From positions 1 through 26,294 of the IMG/VR virus record IMGVR_UViG_3300028423_001086: DNA of 26,294 nt. One strand, written 5' to 3'. Position numbers and translations under genes: made by a program. The notes beneath the pieces are model-generated. The model searched no databases. It saw only the letters and a program-made list of their open reading frames with translations, and was not told where the DNA came from. Within the stretch, counting starts at the first letter, position 1, and every line of letters begins with the position of its first letter. The DNA is from a virus. This document shows positions 18,901 to 22,410 of the stretch, piece after piece.

Positions 18901-19746
18901 GCTGTGAAAGATGCATATCTAGCAGGTACGTCTGTAATGGAACAGGGTGTCAGCAATGACTTGCCTTACAGGGACGAAGAGCAGCTAGTTACAGTTACAG
19001 CCAGCGGCTATTCAGAAGGTTTAAGTGAATACGAAAACAGCTTTGGAGTCTCAATAGACTCTGTGTCGTATGATTTTAACAATAATACTGCATATCCTCT
19101 AGGAGGTCAGGTTGCCACTGTTACAGGAACAGGACTTAGATCAAATGCTACTGCATTTGTTGGCGAAACAGAATGTGAAACTTCTTACATAGATGAGAAC
19201 ACAATTCAATTTATTACACCGGCTCTACCTGTAGGATCATATGATCTGATCATAGTAAATCCCGCCATAGAAGAGCCAGAAGAACAACCACGAACCAGTG
19301 CTGTAAAACAGGATGCTATAGTTTATGTACAGGTACTCTTGCCATATTCACCTTCTCCTGAAACTGAGATTGTGGATAATCCTGCAGCAGACGGTGATTG
19401 GTATAGAGCACCGTTCGAAGAAGGCGGCATTCCTCAAGATTATTGGCAGGCATTGGATATAGAAGTTTTTGTAGCAGGTAAGCGTTTGCGAAAAGCACCC
19501 CAGAGTGTGTATGCATTTGAAGCACAAGACTCTCCTGAAGGTGACATAGAAATACAAGCCGAGTTCGCAGTTAACAAAGACATTGGCGCTTATGTAAGAT
19601 TGTCAGCGCCACCACCTAAAGGTGCTGAGATTGTTATCATAAGAAAAACTCTCACAGAGTGGACAGACCCGGGCACCAGGCTTGCTCAGTCTAACACCGA
19701 AGTTGCTAAATTTTTAAGAGACGGTAGCACAGAACTGCCACGATAA
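3916..19746 (+). CDS. Giant multidomain baseplate/tail protein (5276 aa) in the T4 gene 7 position
   Basis: One unbroken frame of 5276 codons, roughly 0.58 MDa at 110 Da per residue. Its place directly after gp6 matches T4 gene 7 (wedge protein, 1032 aa). From memory, marine T4-like phages carry large proteins here that share blocks seen in this one: LPRYFRT (26-32), HIDWDKFVNFREYYWLPNGP (136-155), GWWRAIY (1156-1162), KPDWWEEQYGPAP (1184-1196), DDVSQYKFYQGFIQDKG (1828-1844), and a helical-looking block around 3840-3940. Set among these are inserted modules listed separately: two cupredoxin-like domains, six carbohydrate-binding-like modules, a probable FG-GAP propeller, GxGY repeats, T7-fibre-like beta modules and an IPT/TIG domain. 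The last 40 residues hold IVIIRKTLTEW and a final ELPR. No signal peptide or membrane segment is seen. A wedge or adhesin role is inferred from position and domains; orthology to gp7 is not shown. Confidence 0.85.
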   Translation: MAYNDDQQEYPVPGGDNTRRTSAQHLPRYFRTEANKKFLSATLDQLLKPGTAEKINGFVGRKYAKAFDQNDNYVEETLKQRSDYQFEPVSVIKDDLRNVEFYADYNDYINQIQHLGGNTDNHSILNRQEYYSWNPHIDWDKFVNFREYYWLPNGPQPVPVAGESVEVETEYSVTNEDNLDNRGFVFTPDGFTQNPELVLYRGITYRFDIDSPELPISFRSNRIIAQPWSANTFYRLGSTALYEGQIYTVNRQHRSSDDFQEDREFWDLNTEFNLTNEVSEQNVSQGTVEIVLNQQTPDFIYYVSDLDANAGGLIRVYDIEEAAFVEVEREILGKKKYRSGNGVDLSNGMKIYFQGTTNPDFYETGNFYVEGVGDRIKLIPEQELTLASAFVENEQIAFDTEGFDSIPFSTAIGFPREKDYVTINRSSDNGNLWSKYNRWFHREIIEKAAEINGTALDLDQSARAKRPIIEFEPNLKLINFGTEAKRAVDLVDDFTRDVFSTIEGSEGYNVDGIDVSEGMRLLFLADPDQRVNGKIFEVKFVNFKGNRQISLIQPQDSEPLENQTILCGQGNDYSGEIFYYDGSRWQPGQNKVSTNQQPLFELYNCDEDSLADPEIYESTTFEGTAIFSYRENENAPPDRELGIPISYRSIANVGDIEFEFDLLTDGVTYCPGGDVTIQEKTGIGYLRNYVSRTDYRVENGWQKAEQLSDQPVIRQYVADTGDREFEIDVFQNSANINDLKYRVYLNNDIQVEGSAYTTDTTRSGNLKIVFNRDLFSGDIVLIKARSRSPKNDNGFYEIPINLERNPLNGDLDTITLGEINDHVQSIIESVEDFQGEYPGRSNLRDQGRVTQYGRRIVKHSVPYNLPLYHLVDESANVIKSIDYAAREYTKFKRRFIQIANDLSFAGDTRDHVEAILREQFRDNSQSDPFFASDMIPLGGAKVSRFEVTSDQQVFYALNQPFTLEYLSDNAVLVYLNDVQLVADRDYKFNSEGFIEVTAALARGDVLEVYEYENTNGSFVPPTPTKLGIYPRFTPTKYVDDTYLEPREVIRGHDGSIILAYGDFRDDLLLDIEKRIYNNIKVKYDTELFDIFDYVPSVGRTTDLTRTDIDSAILPDFIRYLRLIDEDYTENKYFDRENSFTYNYAGSRNFQGETVRGWWRAIYQNAYDTDAPHTRPWEMLGFVDKPDWWEEQYGPAPYTNNNLILWEDLEQGVVRQPGQRYEIYDKFRRPELSSHIPVDDQGNLLSPLESGYIKFLNFQTTSNKFEYGDWSPVETAWRKNSDYPFKLIKSLILNQPNRVFATAFDRSRQIRGLVGDIIYQDPNIQLRTDNIVFPDEVDSGVFASGLINWVKEYVQNVELLTYNRYQEKITTINNQMGFKIGGFTSKEKFNLVLDSGTPTNEGNVFVPPENYQIFVNKTTPIRQLYYSGVIVEKRARGFLIRGYNTEQPFFFYHPAVPRNSLTPTTVGGISQPTVTWTPEKTLVKGTVVVRGGIVYRVTETHTTTNQFEQDKFAQLPNIPVVGGRSAIFNTRFEIEEKMLPYNTILDTVQEVVDFILGYSNWLQRQGFRFDYFDREEGKVDDWNTAAKEFLFWTTQNWAEGSVLSVSPGAEKFSFVSETEAIDDVYDTFYGYSLVKVDGKKLQPELVSVTREAPSEFQIRTTDTADGIYGLRISTVQKEHAVLLDDRTVFNDIIFDKQPGFRQERIKVVGYRSGEWNGSFNIPGFTYDNATVTEWQAWRDYAIGDLVRFKEFFYAARTRIAGAATFDTQNWVPLESKPEPELIPNWDYKSNQFADFYDLDSDNFDEEQQKFAQHLIGYQNRTYLANIINDDVSQYKFYQGFIQDKGSRNALDKLFDVLSGTNRESLDFFEEWAVKAGSYGSTKGFEEVEFRLDERKFKTKPQPFELVDRLPPAPIGLVYRIEPSEVYQKPENYDHAPFPEKSVFDTFTKTSGYVNPDDINFEVATYDDILDLDVTKIFDGDVIWVGNVNNDWNVYTALSIKQDLKQIDTEDNLAVTFSKTVKNLLAGEIVGIFNADTANGFYRIDTVNKNTVELENPNDVQIDDPITDAVFVIFTPSRFKSIDDANNQIERINAGLDRIWIDDFAGTNWRVIDKASPVKQHQTVQERTDLSDEYGAAIDTNYNNTVVVLGAPREANGAVYIYIRNGENNDLKLAQKIEANADLARAYPVFDEDSTAYETGDIVKRFNKHYQAKREITPSGEFDPVDWEEVEPYDIQQFGTSVAVDRSGDYIAIGAPGASDVKTFFQGDYEETRNYDAGSIVRFQDRLWSAATPITGAVQSIEFGSFESVPQILQDLGLVSESSEKIYTILAGNYPFTDVTTDHFILKAPRDMYEGSDIGDTVDLQWNKTSYAYQDQDSLSETAPFAGTIGLFDKNFLSQQFVIAEKIDSILYVDASTNIPDIGQIIETPSGFGEVAYTYSEVASVTIYVKNQNGTFGLSSSLFTEIGEFVGEYETQAPVAQTPGADDYWGGYWRINLNETYQVSETNRDEGRGLVYRDLLTDSFPHGFYYNILDYASDDFSSFDTRFSEVTTLSYRGLPGPLGEVADFDSRLYVLRAPADLTGNVGEPVDPNGSEITAGDEIEIFYNTLPNFETGDFLDPQTIGLTREEINRRHTVFDVWDGYIDVTLTIADPLSDRFREPRQGLTVRPVDFPNAGTAVIAFYQKFDTDSIRLYLKDLEGNWPAGAEFGENREIEWLEEEGETDPPYNATQTFGQIQSRSIGYAPDSIGRMIVLEANTVIPLTEQSRILDAEYWLYREETVQGIPREPNVPSVDNNDWLETNRISTSTAGTASNLSQEGLFGIYERNGVSNWSEIDTFVVPDRKQEARLGSDLQFSQINELTRLFVESQGNSTVGNKGRIYIIKNGVEDENDYSWELGSNTQYKGEYSASREYAENDVVFYEGDLYQAVTNIVAGGFDTSDWELLDISETPFDYLGFIPNDTGLVIDSDAVLEQIGLETFSQNFDASENGEVIVVSSRFDSKTENTVVVYRNIRGFYEKSQTIEAPNTNSGFGESISVSDDGKKIAVGVPYDDTNLLDQGAVYIYQEIQTQFELVQILYSTDQSRAELFGLKVDWDSDTLAVAAKNSASSIETQFDSGKTVFDSEFTDFVDERENSGTVLLFKDYGDALLYSQTIDFVEDSVQYFGRQLLVNENHVYVPLPSYSESGATGVLVDYRRDQSQDFWQTVRQIKPTVDISKIKQVKLYDIKENQLIEQLDFVDPLQGKIPGIAEREISFKTYYDPATYTAGSGVKINITNSWNHNQVGKVWWDLSNAKFRNPYQGSTVFAANNWNSVFSQERNSIDVYEWVESDVLPSRWDEISGTEEGFSRGISGSSKYGNDGYVEKQLFDSASKTFSTKYYFWVKGKLTRPAISSRRLNVQDIADLIQDPKAEEYRFVQLISPTEFALVNCDDLISSDDVALSIQYWTIDDQSINVHNEYQILTEGLDSSRPNEKVEQKWFDSLVGYDTRRRAVPALELSEKEKYGVLDNPRQGWFVNRVEALKQTVERINRVLKENLIADNRDISRLTEFEPEPLIQSRLYDTVVETVTDLEFIGVSRARPARLQPEIQNGRIVDVEIVDSGRGYQNPPIVQIAGTGTGAELLAEMNSQGQVESITVRNPGEYYSENTIVSVRNFAALVQNDEEIGGRWAVYERNPDSNEWQRTVSQGYNVNLYWDYEDWYDEGYSSATEIDTVVSSSYELSAIQDEIGDRVKIENVGTGGWLLLEKIDNQSNVDFTVNYKTIGRQNGTIQLSDLLYDIAANLVSYDVGGFDSKFYDSLPTIETRIILETVRDDIFTDDLAIEYNRLFFANIRYVLAEQKYVDWVFKTSFVKAQHNVGKLEQKLTFRNDNLPNYQEYVEEVKPYKTKLREYLSSYEGQDNSRSVVTDFDLPPRYVETESRIRPFQTRLADSVIDIRDAVELEYPNRFWLENTGFAVQDILIADAGIGYTSAPIIEIVGGAGRGASAIASIGRDGILTSITVTNTGSGYISPPEIRINGSIQEGGQSGRAVAVLGGSPVRSITTGIKFDRVSGDFEFTSLLTEESFVGSGNQRNFDLKWPMDLRTPLVSVIVDGTEVLGGQYSYQNNRDVSKGYERFLGEIIFREAPAEGAPITVRYSKNVDILNAQDRINLSYEAGEGALGKSLGQLMDGIDYGGVEVKSFGFASTSGWDAQPWFSQAWDVFDTSFEDEIVKLDGSTVAIELSKPLEDNVLYNIYRILRDNNGRLIDNTRLDDPAYPITYDLEVTNVNANAYRIEGLDRNGIVSGNNPELTFRVGDTVRFTINAAGHPFYIKDVAGTTDSNAIDVDNNGTENGFITWTIDVEQTFYYNCGIHSSMAGEIAINQQGSITNLDAVTAPVVGDGFTDILYLDELNIETSFVDESVASVTIIVRKVTSDGSFIPDPDSYDTQIAGGDLAYETAQGIKAEDINIDGDGFVTAKRAKGPEEIVPGQVLDTVDIQVYERPAAGGSRIESRNYIGNGSTFVYDIGVTPVKFENVFVKINNTFEDNFDIDYETDRVILHTVPQEGDRINILNLGNAGLEILEIADFIGDGETREFLLNASYEQNLDSFVTVNGTTTDVSIVESDDTYENAGRVLVTFEEPPAQDSNINILVTLGGDNFVNYSQVSIDRFTADGTTTQFTLDNNIFAQPPALANTVVRVNNIVLNAGYSEVFEVTAARRYQINLTQVPIGSANSNEIEVYLNGIQLRFLQEWRFTGSAPGQGDESVGSVVELERGIGKPGDELKIYVIGDSEYRFGFFDAAGEFVPQRGEDSTFPVLNLDSAYSPGDEIVVYSFSNHDGQGIERQSVDVIEKTETIPGTERYYEYRQLTRGVIELRKTAIDAQYVWVVQNGDLLMPSVDYSVTEDGKFVTLVTPPKENDEIEVIHFANDVTRDTFGWRQFKDMLNRVHYKRLNETVQLAQDLNWYDKTIEIQDSSLLPEPAFNSPNPGVVFIEGERIEYFVKDGNTLKQIRRGTLGTAVKDAYLAGTSVMEQGVSNDLPYRDEEQLVTVTASGYSEGLSEYENSFGVSIDSVSYDFNNNTAYPLGGQVATVTGTGLRSNATAFVGETECETSYIDENTIQFITPALPVGSYDLIIVNPAIEEPEEQPRTSAVKQDAIVYVQVLLPYSPSPETEIVDNPAADGDWYRAPFEEGGIPQDYWQALDIEVFVAGKRLRKAPQSVYAFEAQDSPEGDIEIQAEFAVNKDIGAYVRLSAPPPKGAEIVIIRKTLTEWTDPGTRLAQSNTEVAKFLRDGSTELPR
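4468..4860 (+). other. Degenerate cupredoxin-like domain split by a carbohydrate-binding-like insert
   Basis: Residues 185-315 of the giant protein. The first half (E196-F218) and the last half (Y301-I314) align without gaps to the intact cupredoxin-like domain at 4287-4358. Shared residues include ELxxxxGxTxRFxI and, in the second half, YY, G and I. All four copper-ligand positions differ: L214 for His, S304 for Cys, D307 for His and A310 for Met. Between the halves sits residues 227-268, which look like a carbohydrate-binding module. The copper site is therefore lost and only the fold is likely kept. Confidence 0.6.
4594..4719 (+). other. Carbohydrate-binding-like module 1 (CBM5/12, ChtBD3-type)
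   Basis: Residues 227-268. The pattern is W, then Y..G....YEGQIYTV, then an acidic turn and FWDL, which is the usual layout of this short module (W...Y..G..V.Y....Y......W). Five further copies occur in the same protein at about residues 1474-1516, 1733-1772, 2186-2228, 2265-2300 and 2901-2944. These modules bind polysaccharide in chitinases and are common in phage tail proteins; binding here is inferred. Confidence 0.55.
8335..8463 (+). other. Carbohydrate-binding-like module 2
   Basis: Residues 1474-1516. W1475 is followed by VKGTVVVRGGIVYRVTETH and a later acidic stretch ending AQL. It is the weakest of the six copies because the second conserved Trp is absent. It follows a conserved FFFYHPAVPR segment. 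Confidence 0.4.
9112..9231 (+). other. Carbohydrate-binding-like module 3
   Basis: Residues 1733-1772. It contains WRDYAIGDLVRFKEFFYAA and then FDTQNWVPL, a clear example of the W..Y..GD.V.F...FY.A...F...W..L pattern. It stands just before the conserved scaffold block with DDVSQYKFYQGFIQDKG (1828-1844). Confidence 0.6.
10303..13542 (+). other. Probable seven-bladed FG-GAP beta-propeller with inserted modules
   Basis: Residues 2130-3209. FG-GAP-type strands such as FGTSVAVDRSGDYIAIGAPG (2236-2255) and FGESISVSDDGKKIAVGVP (3030-3048) alternate with G.v.iY strands. Seven of the latter can be counted: GAVYIYIRNG (2155), LFGIYERNG (2818), GRIYIIKNG (2875), NTVVVYRN (3003), GAVYIYQE (3058), GTVLLFKD (3135) and TGVLVDYRRD (3187). 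Seven blades is the number in the integrin-alpha head. Carbohydrate-binding-like modules lie at 2186-2228, 2265-2300 and 2901-2944, and residues 2257-2815 interrupt blade two. The fold is inferred from motif spacing only. Confidence 0.6.
14668..14871 (+). other. GxGY repeat pair, first block
   Basis: Residues 3585-3652. DSGRGYQNPPIVQIAG is followed about 37 residues later by a weaker copy with PGEYYSENTIVSV. The repeat unit is V...I...G.GY..PP.V.I.G followed by a Gly/Ala-rich turn. Similar repeats are common in phage and bacterial surface proteins. Function is unknown. Confidence 0.6.
15772..16029 (+). other. GxGY repeat pair, second block
   Basis: Residues 3953-4038. DAGIGYTSAPIIEIVGG and TNTGSGYISPPEIRING are two clean copies of the repeat unit also seen at residues 3585-3652. 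About 300 residues of a conserved, partly helical region separate the two blocks, so one array may have been split or the unit may have been copied twice. Confidence 0.65.
16081..18645 (+). other. Array of T7-fibre-like beta modules around the cupredoxin domain
   Basis: Residues 4056-4910. The repeated plan is FxL, then VxVxVnG, a dYxx turn, vxFxxaPxxGdxIxVxY. Clear copies begin near residues 4063 (GSGNQRNFDL, then VSVIVDGTEVL), 4493 (YIGNGSTFVYDI), 4583 (FIGDGETREFLL), 4650 (FTADGTTTQFTL) and 4855 (VWVVQNGDLLMPSVDY). Earlier single copies lie near 742 and 972. Such modules resemble the T7 gp17 N-terminal region and often link or extend fibres; the role here is inferred. The intact cupredoxin-like domain sits between the first and second copies. 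Confidence 0.5.
16699..16995 (+). other. Cupredoxin-like (plastocyanin-type) domain with a full copper ligand set
   Basis: Residues 4262-4360 of the giant protein. PELTFRVGDTVRFTI leads into GHPFYIKD, and the domain closes with FYYNCGIHSSMAGEIAI. This gives the type-1 copper set H4305, C4347, H4350 and M4353. The His-to-Cys distance (42 residues) is close to that of plastocyanin (47). The Met spacing is shorter (C-x2-H-x2-M rather than C-x2-H-x4-M). The sequence supports a cupredoxin fold strongly. Whether copper is bound in the virion, and why, is not known. Confidence 0.75.
19054..19266 (+). other. IPT/TIG immunoglobulin-like domain near the C-terminus
   Basis: Residues 5047-5117. GGQVATVTGTGLRSNATAFV, then IQFITPALPVGSYDLIIVNP, is the usual IPT/TIG order (G..V.i.G.gf......v..g...., then i.f..P..p.G.ydv.V.n). 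These domains are common in adhesins and phage tail tips. The last 160 residues follow, ending with a conserved FLRDGSTELP segment. Confidence 0.7.
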
Positions 19747-19749
19747 ATA
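19742..19749 (+). promoter_or_regulatory. Late-promoter-like octamer GATAAATA over the stop of the giant gene
   Basis: GATAAATA differs by one base from the T4 late octamer. It overlaps the TAA stop (19744-19746) and ends 18 nt before the next ATG. AGGA at 19757-19760 is the likely Shine-Dalgarno site. It would start a unit covering 19768-24279, where genes are separated by only one or two bases. Confidence 0.5.
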
Positions 19750-19767
19750 ACACAATAGGAACAGATA

Positions 19768-20382
19768 ATGACAGACGAAATTAGAGATTATAACGGCATA
19801 TCAGTGCAAGGTCATATAAAAATACATGATCCAGAAACAGAAACTGTAATTGTAGACAAGAGAAATGCAATTCATTACGAAAATATTTCTATATCACTTG
19901 CGGAAACTGTTGCCAACGGCGGCGCTGGTTGGATATATGAAATGAGCTTCGGTAATGGCGGAACTTCTGTAGATCCTACAGGAATCATTACCTATCTAAC
20001 TCCTAATTCTACAGGCACAAATGCAAGTCTATATAATCAAACTTATTCTAAAGTAGTAGACGATAGGTCTGTTAATAATATCGATCCAGCGAGAAATAGA
20101 ATAGAAACTAGACACGTTTCTGGAACTAACTATACTGATGTATTTGTTACCTGCTTATTAGATTACGGTGAACCTGCAGATCAAGCAGCTTTTGACAACG
20201 CAACCGATCAAGCAGGCGCATACATATTTGACGAACTAGGTCTAAGAGCATTTTCTACCTCAGGCGAAGGTAGATTGTTAACACATGTTCTATTTCATCC
20301 TGTGCAAAAGAGTTTGAATAGATTGATTCAGATTGATTACACAGTTCGGATACAGTCGCTGTCAGGGTTTAACGAGGTATAA
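19768..20382 (+). CDS. Conserved virion structural protein of 204 aa (marine myovirus type)
   Basis: A small soluble protein with no signal peptide or membrane segment. The C-terminal part has FDELGLRAF and LLTHVLFHPVQKSLNRLIQI, then IDYTVRIQ, a block I recall from marine T4-like phages where it is annotated as a virion or baseplate protein. The N-terminal part (IKIHDPETETVIVDKRNAIH) is beta-rich. It sits where T4 has gene 8 (334 aa), but the length does not match and I cannot show homology. It starts at the ATG with AGGA 7 nt upstream. Its last codons carry GAGG (20374-20377), the Shine-Dalgarno site of the next gene. A baseplate or tail-assembly role is inferred from context. Confidence 0.7.
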   Translation: MTDEIRDYNGISVQGHIKIHDPETETVIVDKRNAIHYENISISLAETVANGGAGWIYEMSFGNGGTSVDPTGIITYLTPNSTGTNASLYNQTYSKVVDDRSVNNIDPARNRIETRHVSGTNYTDVFVTCLLDYGEPADQAAFDNATDQAGAYIFDELGLRAFSTSGEGRLLTHVLFHPVQKSLNRLIQIDYTVRIQSLSGFNEV

Positions 20383-20384
20383 TA

Positions 20385-22409
20385 ATGGCATATTCGGTTC
20401 CCTTTACAGATACAGCTAACAAAGGATCTATTGTAGTAGAAGATGGCACTCTAAATGAGCAAACCACAATTAAATTGCCTGGCAGAAATTACACTGGATA
20501 CGGAAATGCAATTGCAGAAAATTTTCTACAGCTATTAGAAAATTTTGCAAATACCCAAGAGCCTGCAAGAGCCATAGAAGGCCAGCTATGGTACGATGCA
20601 ACTTCAGGCAGTCAACAGCTTAAGGTATATGATGGCACTAGCTGGGTACCTGCTGGCAATGTTAATAAATCTACCTCAGAGCCAGATGTAGCAGCAGCTC
20701 AACCAGGAGATTTGTGGGCTGATACGAACAACCAACAGCTTTACATTAACACAGGCGCTGGTTGGATACTGGTAGGACCTAATTTTTCAGATGGCTTATC
20801 TACAGGAGCAACTCCTACAAATATTGTTGGCACTGATAATAAGGAATACACAGTTCTACTGATAGAAGTTAGAGCACAACCTGTGGCAATTATTGCAACT
20901 AATGATTTTACTCCTAAAACAACAATTCCAGGATTTATCAGAATTAGACCCGGGATTAATTTGTCGTCAAGAGACATAAGTGGCGCAGGAGAAACAAAAT
21001 TTTTAGGTACATCTGAAAAATCAGAAGCTCTTGTAGTTTCTAATGAAACTGTGCCAGCAAGTGCTTTTCTTAGAGGAGATATTGCTTCTACAACAGAATC
21101 ACAGTTCAATGTCCGAAACAATAATGGAGTGGCTATTGGGACAGATTCTGCTCTGAGTATAGGCGTAGAAGGTCAGTCAGGATTAATACAAAATAGAGCA
21201 GACGGTTCCAGAATTAATTTTAGACTGACAAATCAAGGAGCAACGCAAACAGTAGTTACAATTGACAGTGCAAGGCGTGTCGGCATTAATAACGTAGCTC
21301 CTGACGAATCCCTAGACGTTGTGGGCAATATAAGAACAGACAGCAGTGTATTGGTAACTGGCACCGAACAATCAAACTCAATAAATGAAGGTTCAATTAC
21401 AACCAAAGGCGGAATAGGGATTGCAAAAAATCTAACTGTTGGCGGAAATTCTAGGTTTGCAAATCTTTCTACTTTTTCAAACATTGTACCAGACAGCAAC
21501 AATACTAGAAATATTGGTATTCCTGAATCAAAGTGGCAAAATGTTTATGCAACTACATTTGTAGGAAATTTAACAGGAAATGTAAACGGCACCGTTTCAG
21601 GTACGTCTGGATCTGCAGAAAAACTGAGCACTGCAACAACATTTGAAATGGTAGGAGATGTTACGTCTAACAGCTTACTATTTGATGGACAAGTAGGCAG
21701 CCTTACGAAAACATTTGAAACTGAAATAAGTAATTCTTTCATAGGAGATAAAACACAGACTTTTGATTCCAACTCTGACGACGAGCTACTGCTAAACAGA
21801 GTATCAGGAACTCCAGGTTTGTACAAAATAACAAGGCGAAACTTGCTAGATGCGGTGCCAACCAATCCGCCCGGAGTAATTTTGCCATACGCAGGACAGA
21901 CTGCTCCTGCTGGGTGGTTGTTGTGTGACGGTTCTGAATATTCTAGAACAGAATATTCTATTCTTTTTGATGCAATAGGCTACTCGTTCGGCGCCAGAAT
22001 AAATGTAGAAGAAGGATTTTTTAGAGTACCTGATTTTAGGGGAAGATTGCCACTAGGTGCAGACAACATGGGAGGAGAATCTGCAAACACAGTAACAGCT
22101 AGTTATGCAGACGGGGTTGGACAAGTCGGCGGCGCCGAGCGTGTGAACGTTGAAGTACAAAATCTACCAGAACACGAACACGATCTCAAAGGCGATTCCG
22201 GCGACCAATACTATGCGATTCGCGACGTTGCTGGAACACCGAACGACATAGAAGCTATCACTTATGATGCTCCCACAGGATTAGGAAACGGCCAAGCTTA
22301 TCCTAATAGTGGCGGTATTGTATCGCCCGAAGGATCTGGCGAACCTCTACCAGTTATGAATCCAACTGTAACAATAAATTATATAATCTACACAGGCAGG
22401 GCAGGATAA
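20385..22409 (+). CDS. Tail fibre protein with phage tail collar domain
   Basis: A 674-aa fibre protein in three parts. Residues 15-135 are a module shared with the next two genes: GRNYTGYG, ENF....ENFAN, EGQLWYD, then GDLW.D..NQQLY. The middle is a repetitive shaft with RVGINNVAPDESLDVVGNI and a WQNVYATTFVGNLTG segment followed by Gly/Thr repeats. The C-terminal part is a tail collar domain: PPGVILPYAGQTAPAGW (from 495), FRVPDFRGRLPLG (546-558) and a final NYIIYTG (665-671). H597-E-H599 after NLPE resembles the HxH metal-binding motif of T4 gp12. It starts 2 nt after the upstream stop, with GAGG 7 nt before the ATG, so translation is likely coupled. The domains suggest host contact or fibre attachment. 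The name of the closest T4 counterpart is left open. Confidence 0.85.
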   Translation: MAYSVPFTDTANKGSIVVEDGTLNEQTTIKLPGRNYTGYGNAIAENFLQLLENFANTQEPARAIEGQLWYDATSGSQQLKVYDGTSWVPAGNVNKSTSEPDVAAAQPGDLWADTNNQQLYINTGAGWILVGPNFSDGLSTGATPTNIVGTDNKEYTVLLIEVRAQPVAIIATNDFTPKTTIPGFIRIRPGINLSSRDISGAGETKFLGTSEKSEALVVSNETVPASAFLRGDIASTTESQFNVRNNNGVAIGTDSALSIGVEGQSGLIQNRADGSRINFRLTNQGATQTVVTIDSARRVGINNVAPDESLDVVGNIRTDSSVLVTGTEQSNSINEGSITTKGGIGIAKNLTVGGNSRFANLSTFSNIVPDSNNTRNIGIPESKWQNVYATTFVGNLTGNVNGTVSGTSGSAEKLSTATTFEMVGDVTSNSLLFDGQVGSLTKTFETEISNSFIGDKTQTFDSNSDDELLLNRVSGTPGLYKITRRNLLDAVPTNPPGVILPYAGQTAPAGWLLCDGSEYSRTEYSILFDAIGYSFGARINVEEGFFRVPDFRGRLPLGADNMGGESANTVTASYADGVGQVGGAERVNVEVQNLPEHEHDLKGDSGDQYYAIRDVAGTPNDIEAITYDAPTGLGNGQAYPNSGGIVSPEGSGEPLPVMNPTVTINYIIYTGRAG

Positions 22410-22410
22410 A

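Noticed and set aside
21936-21959. Two copies of GAATATTCT, 15 bases apart
   Set aside because: They encode repeated Glu-Tyr-Ser residues in the collar domain (SEYSRTEYS), so coding explains them and no regulatory role is needed.
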